From Treponema sp. (lineage in GTDB: Bacteria > Spirochaetota > Spirochaetia > Treponematales > Breznakiellaceae), in assembly GCA_031275535.1 (NCBI GenBank), contig JAISOR010000240.1:1-6046 (forward strand): a stretch of DNA of 6,046 nucleotides, given 5' to 3'. The notes beneath the pieces were generated by a model that saw nothing but the letters and a program-made list of their open reading frames with translations, had not been told where the DNA came from and made no database searches. A program made the translations under genes and the position numbers. This document shows, one piece after another, positions 1 through 6,046 of the stretch (the first letter of the stretch is position 1; each line of letters begins with the position of its first letter).

Positions 1-2240
1 TGGGGGATCGTTCCTTCCTTTCCTTTGCCTCCCGGCTTATCCATGGCCGCACGGACCAGACTATTCAGGAAGGCATGATCGGCGCGGTGGAAGGGTTCTG
101 GAATACCGCAGTCCCCCGGTTTGAAGCCGTCCTGGCAGACATGACCGATCTGGCCTTCCGGATCGCCTATGATTCGACGGCTAATCAGCAATACGATGCC
201 GCCCGTACACAGTTTGAGACCGTGGCCGCATACCTCCGCTTGTCCCGGAGTATGATTGATGTCTGGTACGGTTTTGAAGAACCTAAGGATCCTCCGGTTC
301 AGGTTTTGTTTGATGAACCTGTTTTAGCGGCCAAGGCGGAGGATTATCTAAGATATGCGTCCATAGGGCGGGCCATAGCGGGCCTCCTGGAGGCCGGGAC
401 CCTGGGGGAAGAGTTTGCAGAGCTGTCTTCGGCGGAGTTTGATTCCCTGGAATCCTGGCAGGATGGTTCCCTTACCGCGGAGGCCGCCATGAGCCGGGAA
501 GAGGCGGTGGGCGCATCCTTCCGCGCCCTCAGGACCAGGGGGGAGGCCCTTTTAAGCGAGATAAACCAGGACAGGGCGGTATTGGAGGGGTATCAGAATA
601 CGGTCACCCTGGTCAAAGGGCCGATCCTGTCCTATATGGATAATGCCCGTTCAGTAACGGGCGATTTGAACGCCGGAATCCTCGATCAGGAGAATAATTC
701 CGCGGTCCGGCGGTATACCATTGCCAACGGGGACCTTGAGGGGCGTCTTGCCGACCGGCGCTCCGAATATGACGAGGGCAATCGTCTTATGACCGGAATC
801 CCAAGGGAGGACGGAACTTTGAGCGGCGGCGGGGCGAAATATCCCCAGGAAGCCCTGGCCATCCTGAACGGCCTGGACCAGCGTATTTCCGCGGATATTC
901 AGACGGGAAGGGCCGTCCTCTCCCAATATGAGGCGGAGGATCCCCAGATCCTCAATTCCGCCCAGGTAAGCGGGCTGTTTTCCTCCGCCCAGTCCATGGC
1001 AGCCCAGTTGGAGGGCCTCCGGACCCAGGGGCTTGCCCTGGCGGGGACGGCGCAGACGCAGTCGGCCCAGGCCGAAGCGTTCCGCCTGGACGGAGACCGG
1101 CTCTACCTCGAAGCCCAGAACGCCCTGGCCCAGGGTAATTTTGATATGGCCCGGGACCGGGCCCTGCGTTCCGGGGAAAGGTACGATTCGTCCCTGGCTA
1201 TCCAGGAATCCGCTTCCCTGCGGGAGACCCGGGATTCGAGGCTTGTCAGTTTAGGGGCGGAAATAACCAGGCTGGAAAATGAGGCCGTGGTTAGGGAGGT
1301 CCGGGGCCTGGTTAACAACGCCCAAAACACCTACTTTGCGGGTAACTTTGAACAGGCCGAAGACTTCCTGGTCCGGGCCTTGAACCGCTGGCGGAGGACC
1401 AACGTAGAGGACGACGCCGAAATTACCTACTGGCTTACCGTGGTCCGGGGGGCCATGTCCCTTAGATCCGGCCGGACCATACCGGTCACCGCCCCCCTGT
1501 ATGCGGAGATGAGCCAGCTTCTGAGTGACGCGAAAAAGAACTATGACGAGGGGATCCGGCTGATCAACGGAAACCAGCGCCGGGAGGGGCTGGATAAGTT
1601 CAACCAGGCCCGGCAGAAGACCCAGGAGGTCCGGCTCATGTTCCCGGTTAACCAGGAGGCGGGGCTTTTGGAATTGCGGATGGATCAGGTTACGGACCCC
1701 AACGCCTTTAACGCCTCCTTCCAGCGCCGTTTTAATGAAGCCATAGCCGGGACCCGGCGGGGATCGGTTGAGTCCTTTGCGGATCTCCAGAACCTGGCGG
1801 AGATAAATCCCCAGTATCCGGGGATTCGGAACGCGGTGATCCAGGCGGAAATAGATATGGGTTACCGTCCGCCGCCGCCGGATCCCCGGGCCCTGGCCCG
1901 GTCTAATGAACTGGCCGCGGCGGCCCGGGTAATTGTAGAGGGGAATGTCCGGGCCCAGTTCCCTATTGCCCTGGAACAGTTAAACGAAGCCTTGTCATTG
2001 AATCCCAGTAACAGCCAGGCCATGTCTTTAAAAGACCGGGTTCAAACGGAACTAGGCGGCGGCGGTTCGGTGGTTTTAAGCAGTACGGCGGAAGCGGAGT
2101 ACCAGCGGGCGGTTCGGGAACTACAGCAGGGAAACACCTTTGTGGCCCTTGCTATTGTTCAACAGCTCCTGCAGGACCCGCAAAATCGTAATTCAACCCG
2201 TCTGTTGGAATTACAGCGAAGGATCGAGTCGATCTTATGA
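1..2240 (+). CDS. TPR-like helical repeat protein, 5' end outside the window
   Basis: The frame is open from the first complete codon (position 3) to the TGA at 2238-2240, giving 745 residues; the true start lies upstream. Residue numbers here count from position 3. The product is almost entirely alpha-helical and rich in Ala, Gln, Glu, Arg and Leu. TPR-like units, with the small-residue/Gly-Asn-Phe/Ala pattern, are visible near residues 55-80 (QQYDAARTQFE), 368-398 (ALAQGNFDMARDRA), 437-463 (YFAGNFEQAEDFLVRAL), 514-545, 638-680 (ALEQLNEALSLNPSN) and 699-745 (ELQQGNTFVALAIVQQLL). Linkers include a PPPP run and a GGGG run near the C-terminal repeats. TPR arrays normally bind proteins, and no catalytic motif is seen. 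Location is unknown because any signal peptide or lipobox would be upstream. An ATG at 75 follows AGGAAGG (67-73), but the frame upstream encodes protein of the same style, so I treat 75 as internal. The stop overlaps the next gene's start, so the two are probably co-translated. The TPR assignment is by pattern only. Confidence 0.85.
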   Translation, partial: GDRSFLSFASRLIHGRTDQTIQEGMIGAVEGFWNTAVPRFEAVLADMTDLAFRIAYDSTANQQYDAARTQFETVAAYLRLSRSMIDVWYGFEEPKDPPVQVLFDEPVLAAKAEDYLRYASIGRAIAGLLEAGTLGEEFAELSSAEFDSLESWQDGSLTAEAAMSREEAVGASFRALRTRGEALLSEINQDRAVLEGYQNTVTLVKGPILSYMDNARSVTGDLNAGILDQENNSAVRRYTIANGDLEGRLADRRSEYDEGNRLMTGIPREDGTLSGGGAKYPQEALAILNGLDQRISADIQTGRAVLSQYEAEDPQILNSAQVSGLFSSAQSMAAQLEGLRTQGLALAGTAQTQSAQAEAFRLDGDRLYLEAQNALAQGNFDMARDRALRSGERYDSSLAIQESASLRETRDSRLVSLGAEITRLENEAVVREVRGLVNNAQNTYFAGNFEQAEDFLVRALNRWRRTNVEDDAEITYWLTVVRGAMSLRSGRTIPVTAPLYAEMSQLLSDAKKNYDEGIRLINGNQRREGLDKFNQARQKTQEVRLMFPVNQEAGLLELRMDQVTDPNAFNASFQRRFNEAIAGTRRGSVESFADLQNLAEINPQYPGIRNAVIQAEIDMGYRPPPPDPRALARSNELAAAARVIVEGNVRAQFPIALEQLNEALSLNPSNSQAMSLKDRVQTELGGGGSVVLSSTAEAEYQRAVRELQQGNTFVALAIVQQLLQDPQNRNSTRLLELQRRIESIL
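2219..2240 (+). promoter_or_regulatory. ATGA stop/start overlap with weak ribosome-binding site (translational coupling)
   Basis: The phosphatase ATG (2237-2239) overlaps the TGA stop (2238-2240) of the TPR gene. The only Shine-Dalgarno-like sequences upstream are AAGGA at 2219-2223, 13 bases from the ATG and therefore far, and a short GAG at 2226-2228. A weak site plus a 4-base overlap fits re-initiation by ribosomes finishing the upstream gene, which would tie the levels of the two proteins together. Coupling is inferred; the overlap is directly seen. Confidence 0.7.
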
Positions 2241-5200
2241 TAAAAATCAAACAACTCCTGAGTTTTTTATTCCTCGCTTGCACGCTGTTTTTCCCGGCAC
2301 TCCTCCCGGCCCAATCCGATTTTTATTGGGAACAGCCGGAGATCTTTTCTCCCGGCCCGGGTTCTTTTCCCGTTTCGGCCTTCAACGGCGATGTTTCTCT
2401 TATCGCCTGGCAGGAATCGGGGAGTATCTCCGGTTCCGGCGATGTGGGGGACGGGCAGATAAGCGTCTCCATGGCGATAAAAAGCTCCGGCGGACCCTGG
2501 CAGATCCTCCGCGCCATCGGCGGCCCCTATGTCTATTCGGGGACAGAGCCTTCCATCCTGAGCGCCGCCCTGGACGACGATGGCAGGATCCTCATTGCCG
2601 CGGCGGCTTCCTCAACCCAGACGGAGATCCTCATCTCCGACGATCTGGGGGCCAGCTTTAACCGTTACCGGGTGAACAGCGGTTCCGAGAGCGCCGTGGC
2701 GCCCCGGATATACCCCAAGGCCGGGGGGGGCTATATCCTCTTTGTTACCCGGGGCCAGGATCAATCCCTTTCTCTCTTTTACGCCCTTTCGGAGGACGGA
2801 CGCTTCTGGTCCTCCTTTGAACCCTTTGTTACCGAAGCCGGCTTACAGCTCAACTTTTTGCCCACCCATATTACTCAAAACGGGGTTGATTATGTGGTTT
2901 TTCAGTCCTTTGTGGGCGGCGCGGATATTATTCCGGCCTTTCAGTTGTTTATTAAATCCAGTTCCGACGGCGGCCTAAGCTGGACCCCTGCCCGCCGGAT
3001 CACCACTTTTCAGGATTCCTATACGAACACCGCCGCCTCCGTGGATCGTTTCGATAATCAGCGTCCCCACCTGTCGATTCAGGGGAATAACCTGTTTCTC
3101 GTATGGGAACGCCGCCTGGGTACCGCATCTCCCCAGATTTACGGCGCCGCCATCCAGGGGGACGGGACTGTCATCGGCCTGGTGGACCGGATAAACGCCG
3201 ATGACGCCTACTGCAACAACCCCATCGCCTTTCAATATGAGGGACAGCCCACGGTTATCTGGTTTGACAGCCGCAGCGGAGCCAACCGGGTATTCCTGGC
3301 CCAGCGCTGGGGTATAAACTGGCAGAACTACGATCTTTCCGGCGCCAGCGGGGACGCTTCCTTTGCCCGTCCCGTGGTTGATAATGACGGGCTCTTTGTC
3401 TTTTGGCAGACCACGGCCCAGGGGACCAACCGTATTTATTCCCTCTCTCCGGATACCACCGTCGTATCCCCCCGGCTTACGGCCCAGAATTTCAGCCCCT
3501 CCCGCCGTACCTCGGGGGAACAGGCCCGGATATCCTGGAACATTCCCTATGATCCTTCGGGGATTATGGGTTTTTCCTACAGCTGGAGCATGTCGGCGGA
3601 TGAACTTCCGCCCCGGCAGATCCTGGTCTATACGGGTACCACCTCGGCGGTAGAAACCGCCCGGGAGGACGGGAGCTGGTACTTTACCATCATTGCCCAG
3701 GACTTTGCGGGAAACTGGTCCGCCCCTTCCCGGCTCGAATACATTCGGGATACCACCCCACCCCCGGCGGCGAATATCATCCCCCCCCCGGTGGACGAAG
3801 AGGGCTATCTCCCTTCAAATACCTTCTCGATCCGGTGGAATCCGCCTCCGGCGTCGGATGTGGCGGGGTATACCTGGAGCTTGAATTATGTGGGCCCCAC
3901 GGACGCCTATGCTTCTGTGGACGCCGCCGAATTTGCCTCCATCGTAGAGGTGGATTTCCCCCCGGTCCAGTCCCTCCCCCCCCGGATCATGGGGATGGAG
4001 AATGCCGTTTCCTATACCAATCAGGATGACGGCATATGGCGTTTTACCGTTTCCGCCATTGACGAGGTGGGGAATATCGGCCCCCCGTCGAATATCGTCT
4101 TTAGGATGAATAAATATATTCCCTATACCTATGTAACCTATGTGGATTCGGGGCAGGATGAACAGGGGATCCTGTCTATCCGGATCATTGGGCGGGGTTT
4201 TGCCGAAGGCGGTCAGATTACCCGGATCTTCCTGGACCGGGACGGCCAGCCTCCCTATGACCGGGAATACTTCCTGGACCGGGGGAATTATGAGGTCCGG
4301 TCGGACCGGGAAATTGCGGGATTACGGATTGAAAATATTGAAGAAGGGCTCTACCGGATTGGGATGGAACATCCGTGGCGGGGCCTGTATATGACCCCCC
4401 CCCTGGTAACGGTGGACGAGACGGGGACCGTCAAATTCGGGGATTTCTCCCGTATTTGGGAGCCCTCCTGGATCATCCGGCCGGAACGCCGCTATCGGCT
4501 TGATACGGCCCTGTTAATCATCATAGCCATTGTTATATTCTGCGCCATAGGACTGGCGGTCTCTATCAGGGGGCTCGGTTCGGTTGTGGCGGAAAGTGCG
4601 GCGATACGCCTCGAGGCTATTGCCCTTATTACAGGAGATTTTATGCCCTCGGAAAAGAAAAGAAGACTCAGAAAGATCAAAAGGCGGGGTGTGGGTTTGC
4701 GCATCAAGCTGGCTTCCTTTACCATAGTTTTAGTGCTTCTGGTGGTCTTTATGGTCTCCGGCTCCCTGTACTATATGATGACCAGAACCCAGGAAGAAAC
4801 CCTGCTCCAGGGACTGTGGGATCGTTCTACCGTATTATTGGAAGGCCTGGCCTCCAGCGCCAGGGCCTATCTTCCTTCGGGGAACGTCCTGGAATTGGGA
4901 TTCCTCCCCGCCCAGACCGCGGCTATTCCCGAGGCCCGGTACGTGACCATTACCGGATTCGGCAGCGGCACAAGCACCTACGACGATCATGTCTGGGCTA
5001 CCAACGATCCGGATATCCTTTCAAAGATAGATACCGCGGAATTCCAGCCCGGCGTTTCCCGGCTCCAGGACATCCTCTCCCAGCGGCTGGCGGATATATC
5101 CCGGCAGCTGGACGACCAGGCCCGGGCCGAGGTAGGGGATCTTTCGGCCAGCATCAACGGTCTTACCCAGGAGGCCCTTTCCCTGGCCCTGCGGACCGAT

Positions 5201-6046
5201 GCGGCCAGTATCCAGCGCCTGAATGATATTCAGGTTACCACCCGGTCCCTGGAAACCCGGTTAACCGAGCGGCTTACGGTCCTGGCCCGGGACATAGGCT
5301 CGGAACCGAATTTTTCGACCCAAACCCTTACTGAAGACGGAAACCATCTCTATATCTTCTTTAAACCCGTTATGTTCCGGCAGGGATCGGAGGATATCTA
5401 CTTCCGGGGCCTTATCAGGCTGGAGGTATCCATCGATTCGATTATCGAGCAAATTGCCGAGGGGCAGCGGGATCTGCTGCAGGTTATTCTGATCGTCGCC
5501 TTTACCGCCCTGGCCATAGGAACCGTCGGGGCTCTTCTCCTGGCGACCCTTATCATCCGTCCTATCATAAAACTGGTGGCCCATGTAGAACGGATCCGGG
5601 ATACCGAAGATAAGGAGAAGCTTGAGGGGGTGGACATCAACATAAAAACCCGGGACGAGATCGCCGTTTTAGGGAATACCATTAACGATATGACCCATGG
5701 CCTTGTAAAAGCCGCCCTGGCGTCCCAGGATATGACCATCGGTAAGGAGGTCCAGAAGAAATTCATCCCCCTGGAAATAGACCGGGAGGGGAATAAGCTG
5801 ACCTCCGGGTTTAAGGATACCAAGAATGTGCAGTTCTTTGGCTATTATGAGGGAGCCAAGGGGGTTTCCGGGGACTATTTTGATTATCAGGATCTGGACG
5901 GCCGGTATTATGCCATTATCAAATGCGACGTGGCCGGCAAGGGGATCCCTGCGGCGCTTATCATGATCCAGGTGGCCACCATGTTCCTTAACTATTTTAA
6001 ACAATGGAAGCCCTCTGAAAAGGGGATGCACATAGAGGAAGTGGTC
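2237..6046 (+). CDS. Giant membrane sensor with SpoIIE/RsbU-type PP2C phosphatase domain, 3' end outside the window
   Basis: One uninterrupted frame of 1270 codons runs off the window. Residues 1-25 form a signal peptide (MIKIK, hydrophobic core, likely cut after LPA25). Residues about 50-400 are all-beta, with recurring strand motifs such as LIAWQE, LFLVWE and LFVFWQ and Asp boxes at 134-141 and 242-249, suggesting a beta-propeller. Residues 415-509 and 511-623 are fibronectin-III-like, and about 626-745 are IPT/TIG-like (IIGRGFAEGG). TM1 is about 757-777, followed by a basic cytoplasmic loop (KKRRLRKIKRR, 807-817) and TM2 about 825-846. A Cache-like periplasmic sensor spans about 850-1078 with a helical insert near 941-1020. 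TM3 is about 1081-1107. HAMP is about 1108-1155 (P1109; DEI 1140-1142; NDM 1150-1152). The SpoIIE domain begins near 1165, with VQKKFIP, SGDYFD (metal-site D1213 and D1216) and CDVAGKGIPAAL (D1231); its later metal-binding residues are beyond the window. The family dephosphorylates phospho-Ser/Thr on STAS-type antagonists in partner-switching pathways; the target here is unknown. Family assignment is strong, ligand and output are not known. The ATG start at 2237 is supported by the signal peptide and the overlap with the upstream stop. Confidence 0.93.
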   Translation, partial: MIKIKQLLSFLFLACTLFFPALLPAQSDFYWEQPEIFSPGPGSFPVSAFNGDVSLIAWQESGSISGSGDVGDGQISVSMAIKSSGGPWQILRAIGGPYVYSGTEPSILSAALDDDGRILIAAAASSTQTEILISDDLGASFNRYRVNSGSESAVAPRIYPKAGGGYILFVTRGQDQSLSLFYALSEDGRFWSSFEPFVTEAGLQLNFLPTHITQNGVDYVVFQSFVGGADIIPAFQLFIKSSSDGGLSWTPARRITTFQDSYTNTAASVDRFDNQRPHLSIQGNNLFLVWERRLGTASPQIYGAAIQGDGTVIGLVDRINADDAYCNNPIAFQYEGQPTVIWFDSRSGANRVFLAQRWGINWQNYDLSGASGDASFARPVVDNDGLFVFWQTTAQGTNRIYSLSPDTTVVSPRLTAQNFSPSRRTSGEQARISWNIPYDPSGIMGFSYSWSMSADELPPRQILVYTGTTSAVETAREDGSWYFTIIAQDFAGNWSAPSRLEYIRDTTPPPAANIIPPPVDEEGYLPSNTFSIRWNPPPASDVAGYTWSLNYVGPTDAYASVDAAEFASIVEVDFPPVQSLPPRIMGMENAVSYTNQDDGIWRFTVSAIDEVGNIGPPSNIVFRMNKYIPYTYVTYVDSGQDEQGILSIRIIGRGFAEGGQITRIFLDRDGQPPYDREYFLDRGNYEVRSDREIAGLRIENIEEGLYRIGMEHPWRGLYMTPPLVTVDETGTVKFGDFSRIWEPSWIIRPERRYRLDTALLIIIAIVIFCAIGLAVSIRGLGSVVAESAAIRLEAIALITGDFMPSEKKRRLRKIKRRGVGLRIKLASFTIVLVLLVVFMVSGSLYYMMTRTQEETLLQGLWDRSTVLLEGLASSARAYLPSGNVLELGFLPAQTAAIPEARYVTITGFGSGTSTYDDHVWATNDPDILSKIDTAEFQPGVSRLQDILSQRLADISRQLDDQARAEVGDLSASINGLTQEALSLALRTDAASIQRLNDIQVTTRSLETRLTERLTVLARDIGSEPNFSTQTLTEDGNHLYIFFKPVMFRQGSEDIYFRGLIRLEVSIDSIIEQIAEGQRDLLQVILIVAFTALAIGTVGALLLATLIIRPIIKLVAHVERIRDTEDKEKLEGVDINIKTRDEIAVLGNTINDMTHGLVKAALASQDMTIGKEVQKKFIPLEIDREGNKLTSGFKDTKNVQFFGYYEGAKGVSGDYFDYQDLDGRYYAIIKCDVAGKGIPAALIMIQVATMFLNYFKQWKPSEKGMHIEEVV
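3781..3789 (+). repeat. C9 homopolymer tract inside the ectodomain coding region
   Basis: Nine consecutive C bases encode part of an Ile-Pro-Pro-Pro stretch between the two fibronectin-III-like domains of the phosphatase. The frame is intact as given. Loss of one C would move translation into a frame that stops at 3884, and gain of one into a frame that stops at 4029. Either would release an ectodomain fragment lacking all membrane helices and the phosphatase. Confidence 0.8.
4228..4283 (+). repeat. Short in-frame direct repeat in the IPT/TIG-like domain
   Basis: The 14-base unit CTTCCTGGACCGGG occurs at 4228-4241 and again at 4270-4283. The period of 42 bases keeps the frame, and both copies encode Phe-Leu-Asp-Arg. 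The intervening residues are rich in Asp-Arg pairs. It may be a small tandem duplication within the domain or simple codon-bias coincidence; no function is implied. Confidence 0.5.
4395..4403 (+). repeat. C9 homopolymer tract just before TM1 coding region
   Basis: Nine consecutive C bases encode the Thr-Pro-Pro-Leu stretch in the last beta domain before TM1. Shorter runs lie nearby in the same gene: C8 at 3976-3983 and G8 at 2723-2730. They are prone to replication slippage and to sequencing error; the open frame shows that the version here is coherent. Confidence 0.75.
4633..4645 (+). promoter_or_regulatory. Possible internal ribosome-binding site and in-frame ATG inside the phosphatase gene
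   Basis: AGGAGA (4633-4638) is followed by TTTT and an in-frame ATG at 4643-4645 (Met803). The spacing is near ideal and the site is better than the one at the gene's own start. The product would begin MPSEKKRRLRKIKRR and then run into TM2: a short basic N-terminus followed by a membrane helix, which is how stand-alone sensor-HAMP receptors usually begin. It may be a working internal start, a relic of gene fusion, or chance, since the codons also encode Thr-Gly-Asp-Phe-Met in the full-length protein. Confidence 0.4.

Noticed and set aside
67..77. ATG at 75 preceded by AGGAAGG as the true start of the TPR protein.
   Set aside because: The frame is open to the window edge and the upstream residues have the same character as the rest. 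The spacing from AGGA to ATG is only 4 bases. It cannot be excluded without upstream sequence, but an upstream start is more likely.
651..926. Minus-strand 91-codon frame inside the TPR gene.
   Set aside because: Antisense shadow of a long coherent helical protein; no recognisable domain or neighbouring gene on that strand.
2140..2236. A promoter or terminator between the two genes.
   Set aside because: The stretch is coding up to the overlap and I saw no convincing -35/-10 pair or hairpin followed by T-run.
2140..2661. 173-codon plus-strand frame spanning the gene junction.
   Set aside because: It overlaps the end of the TPR gene and the signal peptide and propeller start of the phosphatase, both of which make better sense; its product is Arg/Pro-rich with no domain pattern.
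4500..4650. Boundary between two separate genes (an ectodomain protein ending, a phosphatase starting).
   Set aside because: No stop codon exists in the frame; codons run through TM1, the loop and TM2. Kept only as a possible internal start and fusion seam.
5261..6031. Three overlapping minus-strand open frames (5261-5584, 5398-5823, 5669-6031) antisense to the sensor, HAMP and phosphatase region.
   Set aside because: The plus strand here encodes recognisable TM3, HAMP and SpoIIE motifs without interruption. The antisense frames overlap each other, show no recognisable domains, and are expected shadows in G+C-rich coding DNA.

Overview
The window is wholly protein-coding on the + strand and holds two adjoining genes, both cut by its edges. 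The end of a helical TPR-type repeat protein (1-2240) overlaps by four bases (ATGA) the start of a very large membrane receptor-phosphatase, which stays open from 2237 to the last base (1270 codons, no stop). The layout suggests one operon that continues on both sides. There is no intergenic region, RNA gene, mobile element or CRISPR array, and no stretch without a gene.

The second gene dominates the window. In order it encodes: a signal peptide; a beta-propeller-like region with sialidase-type Asp boxes; two fibronectin-III-like beta domains; an IPT/TIG-like beta domain; a first transmembrane helix; a short, very basic cytoplasmic loop; a second transmembrane helix; a second periplasmic sensor (Cache-like, with a long helical insert); a third transmembrane helix; a HAMP linker; and the first part of a SpoIIE/RsbU-type PP2C phosphatase domain. 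The expected action is sensing outside the inner membrane, transmission through HAMP, and dephosphorylation of a cytoplasmic partner, classically a STAS-domain anti-sigma-factor antagonist. That partner is not in the window. The translationally coupled TPR protein is a plausible accessory or scaffold, but nothing in the sequence shows contact.

The DNA is G+C-rich, with heavy CGG, CCC and GGG use and several C8-C9/G8 runs. The combination of a TPR repeat protein with a multi-pass SpoIIE phosphatase carrying a Cache-like sensor and HAMP looks to me like a spirochaete of the Treponema group (for example an insect-gut treponeme). This is an inference from style and architecture, not a proven assignment.

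The most interesting point is that the giant protein looks like two receptors joined end to end. A good ribosome-binding site and an in-frame ATG (4633-4645) sit exactly at the seam, where a stand-alone sensor-HAMP-SpoIIE protein would begin.
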